A stretch of DNA of 64,000 nt from Thermoanaerobacterium thermosulfurigenes (GCF_051201035.1 NZ_JBPODR010000005.1:56133-120132), one strand, 5' to 3'. Positions 42,663 to 52,598 are shown, counted from the first letter of the stretch. Notes: generated by a model from the letters alone, not told the origin. Numbers and translations are program-made.

Positions 42663-43427
42663 TCAAATCATCCTGACAGGTATATGGTTATCTTTAAGAT
42701 AACTTTTGAGTTTATTTATCTCAAGCTCTCCATAGTGAAATAGAGAAGCTGCCAATGCTGCATCGGCTTTTGCCTCCAAAAAAACCTCTTTAAAGTGTTC
42801 TTTGCAGCCTGCACCGCCCGATGCTATAACAGGTATTCTTACATTTTCAGCCACCATTCTCGTCAATTCAATATCATATCCGTTTTTCGTTCCATCTGCA
42901 TCCATGCTTGTAAGCAAAATCTCACCAGCTCCCAAGCTCTCCACCTTCTTCGCCCATTCTAATACATCGTATCCTGTATTAACACGACCCCCATTTATAT
43001 ACACATCAAAGCCTTTGCCATCAGCTTTTCTTTTGGCATCTATTGCAACAACGACGCATTGGCTGCCAAATTTCTTTGCAGCATCTTTTATAAGATCTGG
43101 ATTCTTAACTGCCTCGGAATTGATTGAAATTTTATCTGCTCCTGCCTTCAGTATCCGCCTGAAATCATCTACAGTCCTTATTCCTCCACCTACAGTAAGG
43201 GGTATGAATACTTTCTCCGATGTCCTTCTTACAACATCTATCATTATATCCCGTTTTTCATAAGACGCTGTAATATCTAAAAAGACTATCTCATCAGCAC
43301 CAGCTTTATTGTATTCCTCTGCTACATCTACAGGATCTCCGGCATCTTTCAAATTTACAAAATTCACGCCTTTTACAACTCGTCCATCTTTTACATCAAG
43401 ACAAGGTATAATCCTCTTTGAAATCAT
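42663..43427 (-). CDS. hisF: Imidazole glycerol phosphate synthase, cyclase subunit
   Basis: This is a 254-residue TIM barrel. It begins SKRIIPCLDVKDGRVVKGVNF with the catalytic Asp11, and has PLTVGGGIRTVDD, LLTSMDADGTKNGYD (catalytic Asp130 region) and IASGGAG. With HisH it makes IGP and AICAR. The ATG overlaps the hisA stop (ATGA). Confidence 0.97.
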   Translation of the reverse strand: MISKRIIPCLDVKDGRVVKGVNFVNLKDAGDPVDVAEEYNKAGADEIVFLDITASYEKRDIMIDVVRRTSEKVFIPLTVGGGIRTVDDFRRILKAGADKISINSEAVKNPDLIKDAAKKFGSQCVVVAIDAKRKADGKGFDVYINGGRVNTGYDVLEWAKKVESLGAGEILLTSMDADGTKNGYDIELTRMVAENVRIPVIASGGAGCKEHFKEVFLEAKADAALAASLFHYGELEINKLKSYLKDNHIPVRMI

Positions 43428-44134
43428 TGTACGACCTCCAATGCGTCCTTTAAATTTATTCTGCCTGTATAAAGAGCTTTGCCTATTATAGCTCCAAATG
43501 CTCCCATGTCTTTTAATCTCCGTATGTCATCCAATGTGGCAATTCCTCCAGAAGCAATGACATTCAACTGAGTATTGACGATATTTTTTATTGCGTCAAA
43601 ATTAGGGCCCTCCATCATTCCATCCTTTTTAATGTCTGTGTATATGACCGTACTAAGACCTATATCTTTAATCTCTTTTGCAAGTTCATCATCTTTTATG
43701 TGGCTTTTTTCAAGCCATCCTTTCGTAGCAACATATCCGTCTTTTGCATCAATTCCCACGATAATTTTATCTTTATATTTTTCAGTGATCTCTAATAGCA
43801 ATCGCCTGTCATGTACTGCTACACTGCCTAAAATGATGTAATCAACACCTAAATTAAAAAGCTCTGAAACAGTTTCAATGTTTCTTATTCCACCGCCTAC
43901 TTCTATTTCGTTGTCAAATGCTTTTCTTATTTTTTCGATAGAACGCAAATTCACAAGGCGTCCTTCTTTAGCCCCTTCTAAATCGACAATGTGAATTCTT
44001 TTAGCACCATGATCTCTCCAAGCCTTCGCTGCATCATCTGGTTTTTCATAGTACACTGTACTTTTCTCATAATCTCCCATTGTAAGCCTTACACATTTAC
44101 CATCTATTATATCTATAGCAGGTATAATAAGCAT
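43424..44134 (-). CDS. hisA: Phosphoribosylformimino-AICAR-P isomerase
   Basis: This is a 236-residue TIM barrel related to HisF. IIPAIDIIDGKCVRLTMGDY carries the first catalytic Asp and VIYTDIKKDGMMEGPN the second. I chose ATG at 44134 behind GGAGGG; a TTG lies one codon before it. It isomerises ProFAR to PRFAR. It overlaps hisF. Confidence 0.97.
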   Translation of the reverse strand: MLIIPAIDIIDGKCVRLTMGDYEKSTVYYEKPDDAAKAWRDHGAKRIHIVDLEGAKEGRLVNLRSIEKIRKAFDNEIEVGGGIRNIETVSELFNLGVDYIILGSVAVHDRRLLLEITEKYKDKIIVGIDAKDGYVATKGWLEKSHIKDDELAKEIKDIGLSTVIYTDIKKDGMMEGPNFDAIKNIVNTQLNVIASGGIATLDDIRRLKDMGAFGAIIGKALYTGRINLKDALEVVQ

Positions 44135-44156
44135 CAAATCCCTCCAAAAATCAAAA

Positions 44157-44759
44157 TCATATCATCTCTGCAAAATTCCTTAATATCTTAAGCCCAATGT
44201 TACCGCTTTTTTCAGGATGAAATTGGCAAGAAAATACATTGTCTTTACATACAACAGCAGGTATTGAAATTCCATAATCAACTGTCGCACATATATCATC
44301 TAAATCTCCATTTGAAAGATAATACGAATGGACAAAATATACGCTGTCTCCATCCCTTACCCCATTTAAAAGTTGATTATCCTTTTTTATGATGAGAGAA
44401 TTCCAGCCTATATGTGGCACTTTTAAATTTGTCTTAATCTCAGATATTTCGCCTTTTAAAATGTGCAATCCTTCAGTCTCCCTGACTTCAAAGCTTCTAT
44501 CAAACAAAAGCTGCATGCCAAGGCATATACCTAATAGCATCTTTCCCTTTTCCACTTCTTCTTTGATGGCATTTGAAATTCCTCTTTTATTTAATATCTC
44601 CATAGCGTCAGGAAAAGCTCCTACACCGGGCAATACCAGCGCTGCAGCATCTTTAATTTCTTTTGCATCATCGATGATTTTTGCATCATGCCCAATATAT
44701 TGGAATGCTTTTTCTACGCTTCTTAAGTTTCCCATTCCATAATCTACAATGCCTATCAT
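44157..44759 (-). CDS. hisH: Imidazole glycerol phosphate synthase, glutaminase subunit
   Basis: This is a 200-residue class I glutamine amidotransferase. It has IVDYGMGNLRSVEKAF, the nucleophile loop LLGICLGMQLLFD and the C-terminal CQFHPEKSG with catalytic His and Glu. It supplies ammonia to HisF. It lies between hisB and hisA as in other Firmicutes. Confidence 0.97.
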   Translation of the reverse strand: MIGIVDYGMGNLRSVEKAFQYIGHDAKIIDDAKEIKDAAALVLPGVGAFPDAMEILNKRGISNAIKEEVEKGKMLLGICLGMQLLFDRSFEVRETEGLHILKGEISEIKTNLKVPHIGWNSLIIKKDNQLLNGVRDGDSVYFVHSYYLSNGDLDDICATVDYGISIPAVVCKDNVFSCQFHPEKSGNIGLKILRNFAEMI

Positions 44760-44775
44760 TTAAACACCGCCTTAA

Positions 44776-45360
44776 TTATAATGAGCCTTTCGTTGATGGT
44801 ATTCCATCTATTCTGTCATCTATTTTTGTCGCTTCATCTAATGCACGTCCTAACGATTTAAAAGCACCCTCTATTATATGATGTGTGTTTATGCCATGTA
44901 GCATTTCTACATGAAGCGTAATCAAAGAATTAAACGCAAATGCTCTAAAAAAATCTTCTACAGTTTCCGTTTCAAAGTTCCCAAGCAATGTGGAGTCAAG
45001 CTTCAATTTGTAATAAAGATATGGTCTTCCGCTTATGTCAACTACCGTTCTTAAAAGCGCTTCATCCATGGGGACGTATGAAACACCGTAACGCTTAATC
45101 GACATCTTGTCATCTAAAGCTTTTAAGAAAGCCTGCCCCAACGTTATACCTACATCTTCGACAGTATGATGTGTATCAACGTGCAAATCGCCTTTTGCAA
45201 CCACTTGCAAGTCAAAAAGACCGTGTTTCGAAAAAAGAGTTAGCATATGATCTAAAAAGCCTATTCCAGTATCAATTGATGAATTTCCTTTCCCATCAAT
45301 GTTTATCTTCACATATACATCTGTCTCATTTGTCTTTCTTCTAATTTCCGCTTCTCTCAT
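44776..45360 (-). CDS. hisB: Imidazoleglycerol-phosphate dehydratase
   Basis: This is a 194-residue Mn-dependent dehydratase. GIGFLDHMLTLFSKHG and DTHHTVEDVGITLGQA are its first metal motifs, and EMLHGINTHHIIEGAFK the second. It is monofunctional, without a HisN phosphatase part. A histidinol-phosphatase gene is not present in this operon. ATGA overlap with hisC. Confidence 0.97.
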   Translation of the reverse strand: MREAEIRRKTNETDVYVKINIDGKGNSSIDTGIGFLDHMLTLFSKHGLFDLQVVAKGDLHVDTHHTVEDVGITLGQAFLKALDDKMSIKRYGVSYVPMDEALLRTVVDISGRPYLYYKLKLDSTLLGNFETETVEDFFRAFAFNSLITLHVEMLHGINTHHIIEGAFKSLGRALDEATKIDDRIDGIPSTKGSL

Positions 45361-46412
45361 ACTAATATCTCCTTAAGACATTTTAAAAAATAACTATTTG
45401 CTTCTCTCGTTCCAATCGTCACGCGAAGTGCATTAGAGAGGATTTTGTCTCCTAAGAAATTTCTCACAAGTACGCCCTTTTCCAATAGTTTATTGTACAC
45501 ATAGTAAGCATCATCAAATTCTATCAGCAGAAAATTGGCCTTAGAATCATACACTTTTAAGTTGCCTATTTCCTTTAATCCATCCTGTAAAAATTTTCTT
45601 TCATTTTTGATGTAATCAACTTTTTCGTCAACTCGTCCTTCTTCTAAAACACTTAATGCAATTGCTTGCGATATGCTGTTTACATTGTAAGGTGATTTAA
45701 CCATATTAAGGCAACTAATTACATCAGAGTTTGATACTGCATATCCAACTCTCAATCCTGCAAGGCCATACGCCTTTGAAAGGGTCCTTAATACAATAAG
45801 CCTTTCAAATTTTCCAATCAAATCAACTACTGTATCTCCATAAAATTCATAGTAAGCCTCATCAACAACCGTAATTCCATCGTTAACCTTCAGTATTTTT
45901 ACTATGTCATCTCTATCTAATGTAGTACCTGTTGGATTGTTGGGATTGCATAAAATGACCATTTTAGGATTAAATATATTTATTGTATTTATGATTTCAT
46001 CAACATTGTAACTGTAATCATCTTTCAAGGCCACTTCTACATTTTTTGCACCAGCTATTTGAGAATACACTTTGTACATGCTGAAAGACGGTACGGGGTA
46101 TACGACACAATCATTCTTTGAGACAAAAGCGTTCATCAATATATGAATTATCTCATCAGAACCATTCCCTACAAAGATATTTTCTCTGGTTGTGCCACAG
46201 TATTCCGCTAATTTATCTCTCAATTTTAAGCTTACAGGGTCCGGATACCTATTGACATTCGCACTTTTTACTATTTCCTGAAGATTATTCATAGTAGCTT
46301 CAGGAAGGCCAAAAGGAGTCTCATTTGCATCCATTTTATACATACATTCTATTGTTGGGACTTCGTAATTCTTAAAACCCTTTATCTCATCCCTAATCAA
46401 ATCGTATATCAT
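45357..46412 (-). CDS. hisC: Histidinol-phosphate aminotransferase
   Basis: This is a 351-residue PLP aminotransferase, fold type I. It has MDANETPFGLPEA, VGNGSDEIIHIL, CNPNNPTGT and the lysine motif RTLSKAYGLAGLRVGYA. It transaminates imidazole acetol phosphate with glutamate. The start codon shares a base with the hisD stop (TAATG). Confidence 0.96.
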   Translation of the reverse strand: MIYDLIRDEIKGFKNYEVPTIECMYKMDANETPFGLPEATMNNLQEIVKSANVNRYPDPVSLKLRDKLAEYCGTTRENIFVGNGSDEIIHILMNAFVSKNDCVVYPVPSFSMYKVYSQIAGAKNVEVALKDDYSYNVDEIINTINIFNPKMVILCNPNNPTGTTLDRDDIVKILKVNDGITVVDEAYYEFYGDTVVDLIGKFERLIVLRTLSKAYGLAGLRVGYAVSNSDVISCLNMVKSPYNVNSISQAIALSVLEEGRVDEKVDYIKNERKFLQDGLKEIGNLKVYDSKANFLLIEFDDAYYVYNKLLEKGVLVRNFLGDKILSNALRVTIGTREANSYFLKCLKEILV

Positions 46413-47695
46413 TATCTGTACCTCACTTTTATGGAATTAGCATGTGCAGTAAGCCCTTCTGATTCTGCAAGCCTTACTATGTCATCTGCTACCTTCATCA
46501 GCGATTTTCTGTCGTAGTAGAGGATGCTCATCTTTTTAATGAAATCATCAACGGAAAGCGGCGAAAAAAACTTCGATGTTCCACTGGTAGGAAGCACATG
46601 GTTAGGACCTGCCATATAGTCTCCTAAAGGTTCTGGCGAATTTTCTCCTAAGAAAACCGCACCTGCATTTTTTACTTTTCCTATCATCTCAAAAGAATTT
46701 TCTAAAACAAGTTCTAAGTGCTCAGGTGCTATTTCATTTGCTATGCTTAATGCTACATCTAAGTCATCAACGACGATTATGGCTCCATAATCATTTATTG
46801 ATTTTTCTATTATTTCCTTTCTTTCAAGATACTTAATTTGCCTTTCTATCTCCATCTTTACACTCTCTGCAACCTCAATCGAAGTGGTGATTAAAACCGC
46901 AGATGCCATAACATCGTGCTCTGCTTGCGACAAAAGATCTGCTGCAAGATAGGAGGGATTGCCACTTTCATCAGCCACTATTAAAACTTCGCTTGGTCCT
47001 GCCACCATATCGATGTCTACGAATCCATAAACAGCCTTCTTAGCCATCGCAACAAATATATTTCCTGGTCCGACTATTTTATCCACCTTTGGCACAGATT
47101 CTGTTCCAAAAGCCAATGCCGCAATTGCCTGAGCTCCACCGATTTTATATACTTTTTTGATTCCTACTTCATTAGCAGCAACCAACACAAATGGACTTAT
47201 CCCCATCTTTATGGGCGTAACCATAATAATCTCATCAACTCCAGCAACTTTTGCCGGAATGCTGTTCATAATGACAGAAGATGGGTAAGAAGCAGTTCCA
47301 CCAGGCACGTAAATACCCACTTTTTCTAAAGGTCTGATTTTCTGACCATACACTATACCGTCTTTAAAATCCATCCACGTCTTTTGCTTTTGATTTTGGT
47401 GATAATCTTCAATATTTTTTATGGCTTTCCTCAAAGACGATAAAAAATCGCCATCTACTTTGCTGTATGCATCATCTATTTCTTCTTGTGATACCATTAT
47501 GGTGCTCTCGTCTATTTCAACACCATCGTATTTCAGTGTGTAGTCAAACAAAGCCTTATTTTTATTCATCTTTACATTTTGAATTATTTCATAAACAATA
47601 TCCTCTATCCTTTTATCTTCTAATTTTGATCTATTAGTCAACTTTTCTATTACTTTGTAATCAATTGAGCTTCTAAAATCGAAAATTTCTATCAC
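46412..47695 (-). CDS. hisD: Histidinol dehydrogenase
   Basis: The product is about 427 residues. It has YVPGGTASYPSSVIMN, GPGNIFVAMAKK, DMVAGPSEVLIVAD, QAEHDVMASAVL and GPNHVLPTSGTSKF, the family's zinc and catalytic motifs. It does the last two oxidations to histidine. I chose GTG at 47695, 9 bases after AAGGAG; a TTG at 47713 opens a longer frame. Confidence 0.96.
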   Translation of the reverse strand: MIEIFDFRSSIDYKVIEKLTNRSKLEDKRIEDIVYEIIQNVKMNKNKALFDYTLKYDGVEIDESTIMVSQEEIDDAYSKVDGDFLSSLRKAIKNIEDYHQNQKQKTWMDFKDGIVYGQKIRPLEKVGIYVPGGTASYPSSVIMNSIPAKVAGVDEIIMVTPIKMGISPFVLVAANEVGIKKVYKIGGAQAIAALAFGTESVPKVDKIVGPGNIFVAMAKKAVYGFVDIDMVAGPSEVLIVADESGNPSYLAADLLSQAEHDVMASAVLITTSIEVAESVKMEIERQIKYLERKEIIEKSINDYGAIIVVDDLDVALSIANEIAPEHLELVLENSFEMIGKVKNAGAVFLGENSPEPLGDYMAGPNHVLPTSGTSKFFSPLSVDDFIKKMSILYYDRKSLMKVADDIVRLAESEGLTAHANSIKVRYR

Positions 47696-47720
47696 TATCA
47701 CCAGCTCCTTCAAATCAATA

Positions 47721-48365
47721 CTAAGCCTTAAACATATCGCTTTCTATAGCGCCTTTTAATTTGTATATTATTTCCTTTATCCTTTCACTTTTTGTCTTCA
47801 TGCTGGCTTTATTTACGATAAGCCTCGCGCTGGAAGAAAATATCTCTTCATACACTGTAAGTCCATTTTCCTTTAGAGTTGTCCCAGTCTCTACGATATC
47901 CACTATGACTTCAGACAACCCTACTAATGGAGCCAATTCTACAGAACCATTTAATTTTATAATTTCCACATTTTCTCCTTTTTTTTTGTAAAATTCTTCA
48001 GCTATAGCTGGAAATTTAGTCGCAACCCTCTTGTTGCTCAAAAAATTATCCTTCTTATTCAAAGGGCCTGCAACAACCATTTTACATCTGCCAAATCCCA
48101 AATCAAGAACCTCGTAACAGTCTCTTTTCAATTCCAAAAGCACATCTTTTCCGCAAACACCCAAATCTGCAGCACCGTGCTCTACATAAGTAGGCACATC
48201 AGATGGCTTTACAAGTATAAAATTGAGATTATTTTCATGATCGTATATAAATAATTTTCTCGAAATCTCATTTTGAATGTTTGTAGTTATGCCACATGAT
48301 GCAAATACTTCAAAAGACTTTTCTGCCAATCTCCCTTTAGGCAGCGCTACTGTTATGCTATCCAT
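47721..48365 (-). CDS. hisG: ATP phosphoribosyltransferase, short form
   Basis: This is a 214-residue HisG-short catalytic subunit. It begins ITVALPKGRLAEKSFEVF and ends without the C-terminal regulatory domain, so it needs HisZ, encoded just upstream. DIVETGTTLKENGL is the PRPP-binding signature. The ATG at 48365 lies within the hisZ end, giving a short overlap. Confidence 0.96.
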   Translation of the reverse strand: MDSITVALPKGRLAEKSFEVFASCGITTNIQNEISRKLFIYDHENNLNFILVKPSDVPTYVEHGAADLGVCGKDVLLELKRDCYEVLDLGFGRCKMVVAGPLNKKDNFLSNKRVATKFPAIAEEFYKKKGENVEIIKLNGSVELAPLVGLSEVIVDIVETGTTLKENGLTVYEEIFSSSARLIVNKASMKTKSERIKEIIYKLKGAIESDMFKA

Positions 48366-49518
48366 CTTGCACACCTGCCTTGATAATTTCATCAAATTTC
48401 TTTCTGTTAGCATATTCACTGTTGTCCATATTTACAAGTTCAGCTATATTCCCTTGCTTTCTCAATTTCACTGCGATGTCGTATGCAACTTTTCTGTTTT
48501 TTTCATCAAAAACCACTGCCACCCTCTTAGGCTTTTTAGTGGTTATGCCGCTTTGACTTTGAAGTGCTAACATAGCTCTTTCAACGCTTATAGCAAAACC
48601 AGTAGCTGGTAAGTCTTTGCCGTAATTTTTCAACAAGTTGTCATACCTGCCACCTGCACAAATTGCATAACCAAGGTCTTTTACAAATACTCTAAATATT
48701 AGTCCTGTGTAGTAATCGATACTTTGAACCATGCCTAAATCAAATGTAATGTAACTATCCATGTCAAAATCTTTTAAAATGTCATAAACTCTCTCAAGAT
48801 AGTTTAAAGCTTTCATGGCACTTTCAAATCCATATACGCGTTTTGCTTCTTCTACAACATCTATGCCCCCAAAGAAAAGTGGCAAATTAGCTACCAATTC
48901 ATAGTTACGCCCTGTAATATTGTTGTATTTTAAAAAATATTCGATCTCTGACTGATTCTTGTCTTTAAGAAGTCCTTTTAGAATATCTTCTTCCTCCTTA
49001 GTCAGCCTCAACTCACAAAGTATCGATTTAAAAAATTCTGCTTGACCAATATCTACTTTAAAATCTTTTATCTCAATGTTTCTAAGAGCTTCAATTGCAA
49101 CAGATATACACTCTGCGTCAGAATATTCATGATTTCTCCCTATAAGCTCTATTCCTGCCTGTGTAAATTCCCTCATTCTGCCTACTTGTGGATTATCATA
49201 TCTAAAAACATTAGCAATGTAGGAAAATTTAAGCGGATATTCATTGTATTTTGTAGATGCTATTCTCGCCACTTGTGTCGTAACATCAGGTCTTAATACC
49301 AGTAGATCTCCTTTTTTATCAAAAAACCTGTAAATATTGTTTTCATCGAAAAAAATTCCCGATGTGACAGAAAAGTTGTCAATGTACTCAAATGTAGGCG
49401 GCATTATCTCTTCGTATCCTGATAATTCAAATGTATTTCTCAATATATTTTCTATGTTTCGCTTGAATCTCAACTCATCAGGCAAAAAATCCTGTACTCC
49501 GTCAGGTAAATTCTTCAT
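48358..49518 (-). CDS. hisZ: ATP phosphoribosyltransferase regulatory subunit HisZ
   Basis: This is a 386-residue paralogue of histidyl-tRNA synthetase. PDGVQDFLPDELRFKR at the start, LRPDVTTQVARI (motif 2 region) and AGGRYDNLLKNYG are seen. It lacks the anticodon-binding domain of HisRS and stays paired with short HisG, as a regulator of feedback inhibition. ATG at 49518 has an AGAGGTG site. It is first in the his operon. Confidence 0.94.
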   Translation of the reverse strand: MKNLPDGVQDFLPDELRFKRNIENILRNTFELSGYEEIMPPTFEYIDNFSVTSGIFFDENNIYRFFDKKGDLLVLRPDVTTQVARIASTKYNEYPLKFSYIANVFRYDNPQVGRMREFTQAGIELIGRNHEYSDAECISVAIEALRNIEIKDFKVDIGQAEFFKSILCELRLTKEEEDILKGLLKDKNQSEIEYFLKYNNITGRNYELVANLPLFFGGIDVVEEAKRVYGFESAMKALNYLERVYDILKDFDMDSYITFDLGMVQSIDYYTGLIFRVFVKDLGYAICAGGRYDNLLKNYGKDLPATGFAISVERAMLALQSQSGITTKKPKRVAVVFDEKNRKVAYDIAVKLRKQGNIAELVNMDNSEYANRKKFDEIIKAGVQDG

Positions 49519-49540
49519 CAAAGCACCTCTTATACTATTT

Positions 49541-49568
49541 TACTTTATTTTTGTAAAGTGATAAAGTA
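49541..49568. promoter_or_regulatory. Inverted repeats in the his operon leader
   Basis: ACTTTA-N6-TAAAGT (49542-49559) overlaps a second copy TAAAGTGATAAAGT. The site lies between the -10 box and the hisZ start. It suits a repressor operator. No T-box-like leader of the usual length can fit in the 100-base space. Confidence 0.5.
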
Positions 49569-49584
49569 ATGACTTGTTATTTAA

Positions 49585-49613
49585 ATAATAATTTATTTTT
49601 GTCTATGTGTCAA
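49585..49613 (-). promoter_or_regulatory. Sigma-A promoter of the his operon
   Basis: Minus strand: TTGACA (49608-49613) and TATTAT (49585-49590), spacer 17. It is the only clear promoter before hisZ. Confidence 0.8.
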
Positions 49614-49621
49614 GTACATTT

Positions 49622-50317
49622 TCAAAAATCACACCTTAAAGAAGCTACTACCGGTAAATGATCTGATAAAGTAGAGTCAATAGCCTTTATTGATTCAACG
49701 CGCATGCCTTTTGAATGCATTATATAATCTATTCTGACATTTTCGCATCCATCCACATAAGTGTGAAAAGCAGAATTTTGAGTATTTACAGCATCTTTAA
49801 GCACTCTGATTATGGTAGAATAAGCTTCTTCTCCAGGTGTCTCATTAAAATCCCCCGTCATAATAACCGGATATTCCAAGTTCGAAACGATTTTCAATAT
49901 TTCTTGTGACTGCACCAATCTCTCTTTACGATTAAGTCCCAAATGGGTAGTCAAAAACCATATCTTTTTGTTTTCATTTAGCTGTATCAACGCTGTCAAT
50001 ACACCCCTTCTTTCACCTTTTGAGTAAATGTGATGATTCTTTTTCTTTACAATAGGATACCTGGAAAGTATTCCATTGCCAAACGATCCAAACCCAATTC
50101 TTAAATTCGGTCCAAAAGCATAATGCATTTTAAGCCTTTTTGCCAGATACTTAATCTCGTTTAAAAAATATGAACGCTTTAAAAACACGTCAACCTCTTG
50201 CAATCCGACAATATCAACACCTATTTCTCTAATCAAATTAGAAATCCCGTACAATGTCAAATTTCCTTCAATATCCTTTCCACCATGAATATTGTACGTC
50301 ATAACTTTAATAATCAT
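49622..50317 (-). CDS. Endonuclease/exonuclease/phosphatase-family protein
   Basis: This is a 231-residue EEP-fold hydrolase. It shows MTYNIHGGKD, VGLQEVDVFLKRS, TTHLGLNRKERL, MTGDFNETPGEE and the final STLSDHLPVVA, the full catalytic set (Asn, Glu, His, Asp-x-Asn, Asp-His). It is soluble, so substrates could be DNA, RNA, phospholipid or a small phosphate ester. It stands alone. Confidence 0.88.
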   Translation of the reverse strand: MIIKVMTYNIHGGKDIEGNLTLYGISNLIREIGVDIVGLQEVDVFLKRSYFLNEIKYLAKRLKMHYAFGPNLRIGFGSFGNGILSRYPIVKKKNHHIYSKGERRGVLTALIQLNENKKIWFLTTHLGLNRKERLVQSQEILKIVSNLEYPVIMTGDFNETPGEEAYSTIIRVLKDAVNTQNSAFHTYVDGCENVRIDYIMHSKGMRVESIKAIDSTLSDHLPVVASLRCDF

Positions 50318-50372
50318 AATATCCCTTCATTTCACTGAATTAATTCCAACAATATTATATGCTTAATAAATA

Positions 50373-50400
50373 AAGCAGAACCTCAATCGAGATTCCGCTT
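50373..50400 (-). terminator. Imperfect hairpin after slipin gene
   Basis: AAGCAGAACCTC and GAGATTCCGCTT pair with two mismatches around AATC. On the minus strand TTATTTATT follows, 14 bases past the slipin stop. A weak terminator is likely. Confidence 0.5.
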
Positions 50401-50413
50401 AGCATCATGTTCA

Positions 50414-51370
50414 TTATTTTTCCTCTTTATCTTCCACAAGCTTTGTAAAAACGTTAAAAAGCTCTATTGGTATAGGGAACAATATAGTAGAATTTTTTTC
50501 AGCAGCTATTTCAGGAAGCGTCTGAAGGTATCTCAATTGCAATGCTGCAGGCTCTGTGGATATGACAGCAGCAGCTTCTTTAAGTTTTTGAGATGCTTGA
50601 AACTCTCCATCCGCAAAAATAACTTTCGCCCGTCTCTCCCTTTCTGCTTCCGCCTGTTTTGCCATAGCCCTTTTCATCGTATCCGGAAGCTCAATGCTCT
50701 TTATCTCCACTGCCGTAACCTTGATTCCCCAAGGATCCGTAGCTTCATCCAACAACTCCCTAAGCTTTTCATTAAGCTCTGCTCTCTTTGCCAGCATTTC
50801 ATCAAGTTCATGCTGACCAAGTATTGAGCGCAATATTGTTTGCCCAAGGAGTGTGGTGCTTTGAGTATAATTTGCAACCTTCGTTATAGCTAATATAGGA
50901 TCAAACACATTAAAGTAAACAACAGCATCAACATTTACAGGAACATTGTCCTTTGTAATGACTTCCTGCTTTGCAACATCGATTGTAAAAGTCCTTAAAT
51001 CTACTTTTATTACTCTATCTATTCCAAATGGAAATATAACATTAAACCCAGGTCCTAAAAGTCCAGACAATTTTCCAAATCGAAACAGAACTCCCCTTTG
51101 GTACTCCGTAATTATTTTTACCATGCCAGGTAGTATTATAAACGGTATGATGACTAATACAATTCCAATCACTGCAAAATTGACGTTCATATTTATTACC
51201 ACATATACATCAAGACCACACCAAATTATGAACGTCACCAGCATGAAGTAGAAATTTGCCATGATCTTTCTTGATGCTGCTATTGCCATCCATACAATCC
51301 ACCAAATACATTCAATAGCGAAAACACCAATAAAGACAGTGCTTAAAATTGAGATTGCCGATGAATCCAT
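50414..51370 (-). CDS. Slipin (stomatin-like SPFH protein)
   Basis: This is a 318-residue SPFH/band-7 protein. Two hydrophobic segments (about 10-32 and 38-80) anchor it. EYQRGVLFRFGKLSGLLGPG opens the SPFH domain, and a coiled region (MAKQAEAERERRAKVIFADGE) follows. Such proteins form membrane microdomain scaffolds. The usual NfeD partner gene is not adjacent. Confidence 0.92.
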   Translation of the reverse strand: MDSSAISILSTVFIGVFAIECIWWIVWMAIAASRKIMANFYFMLVTFIIWCGLDVYVVINMNVNFAVIGIVLVIIPFIILPGMVKIITEYQRGVLFRFGKLSGLLGPGFNVIFPFGIDRVIKVDLRTFTIDVAKQEVITKDNVPVNVDAVVYFNVFDPILAITKVANYTQSTTLLGQTILRSILGQHELDEMLAKRAELNEKLRELLDEATDPWGIKVTAVEIKSIELPDTMKRAMAKQAEAERERRAKVIFADGEFQASQKLKEAAAVISTEPAALQLRYLQTLPEIAAEKNSTILFPIPIELFNVFTKLVEDKEEK

Positions 51371-51497
51371 ACTATTGCATCTCCTTTCTAAAAATCATCT
51401 TCAATTCTAATATTACCCAATTAATTTTCAATTTCAAGCATTAAATTATAAATTTTACATTAATTTTTAAATTGTTTCATATGGAACAAATTGTAAA

Positions 51498-52586
51498 TCA
51501 TTTTATTAATGCTATCACTAAAATTATCAATATAACCGCCAATATAAATAGCCACGCTGTTGGCCTTGCAAAATTGAAAGTCCACCCTACGCCAAATCGC
51601 TTCTCTACAAACAACGCTGGATCGTCAGGATTATAGTAAATGAGCCCTCCTTTCCAATATTTATCGTCGTCTCTATCAACTGATATCAGCTTCTCATTTT
51701 CTTTATTTATTTTTATCCTTTCACCACCTTGACCGGTCTTTATAGATAAGATTATCACAGCGATTATTATGATCAATGCCAACAACAATGAAAAAATAGC
51801 CATAATATTTTGCCAACCCTTACCTACTCCGTACATAATAAGCGCTGTTACCATCAACATAGCATTAATTAGAATAGATGTAAACACGACGAAACCCGAC
51901 CATATTCTCCTAAACCTTAAGTTCTTTTCCTTTGAAATCTCTGGATCCGAAGGATCTATCTGTTGTTTAGCTAATTCAATCATCTTGAATGCAAAAAACA
52001 TCAAACCGGTCATAAACGCCTGTACTATGCATATTGAAAACACTGACAAAATTGACTTATCAGCAAATGAATCTGCTTCACCTCGAAAATTAAAATGCAT
52101 TGGTATTCTTTGTGGTATCTTCGGATACATATATATCCCAACAACTAATGTCAAAATTGCTATCGCTGCAGGCAATAAAAACCATAAAGGCGATACAACT
52201 ATCTTTTCCTTTCTAAAATCTATGTCTACAACTGCTACTTCTTTTTTCCCCTTGCTCCACTCTCTTTTAGATTTTAATGTAGCTATTTCATGGTGGGCTT
52301 TCATATACATTGCAAACATAATGATTACTTCAACAAAAATACCACCAACAGCAAAATTTATGTTTCTCATTCTGCTGATGACAAGAATCAAAAAGATTAA
52401 ACTTACAGTCAAAAAATTTATTATATAAGAAGTTTTAATCCTTTGAAGCTCTTTATCATTTAAAAAGTCCTTGGGAACATGGACACCAAATACAATAGTC
52501 TTGCGAGTAATGAATGGTGTAATAACACCTATTATGATTAATATGAAATATGGCATCAAAAGATTGATAAAATACAATCCCTTCAC
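51498..52586 (-). CDS. DUF1648-domain membrane protein
   Basis: This is a 362-residue protein with about eight helices. YPKIPQRIPMHFNFRGEADS is the DUF1648 signature, shared with SdpI-like membrane proteins. The GTG start has GGAGGT 8 bases before it. It follows a GntR regulator by 12 bases, a pair typical of Firmicutes. The role is unknown, but sensing or immunity at the envelope is plausible. Confidence 0.85.
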   Translation of the reverse strand: MKGLYFINLLMPYFILIIIGVITPFITRKTIVFGVHVPKDFLNDKELQRIKTSYIINFLTVSLIFLILVISRMRNINFAVGGIFVEVIIMFAMYMKAHHEIATLKSKREWSKGKKEVAVVDIDFRKEKIVVSPLWFLLPAAIAILTLVVGIYMYPKIPQRIPMHFNFRGEADSFADKSILSVFSICIVQAFMTGLMFFAFKMIELAKQQIDPSDPEISKEKNLRFRRIWSGFVVFTSILINAMLMVTALIMYGVGKGWQNIMAIFSLLLALIIIIAVIILSIKTGQGGERIKINKENEKLISVDRDDDKYWKGGLIYYNPDDPALFVEKRFGVGWTFNFARPTAWLFILAVILIILVIALIK

Positions 52587-52598
52587 TTAAAAGACCTC

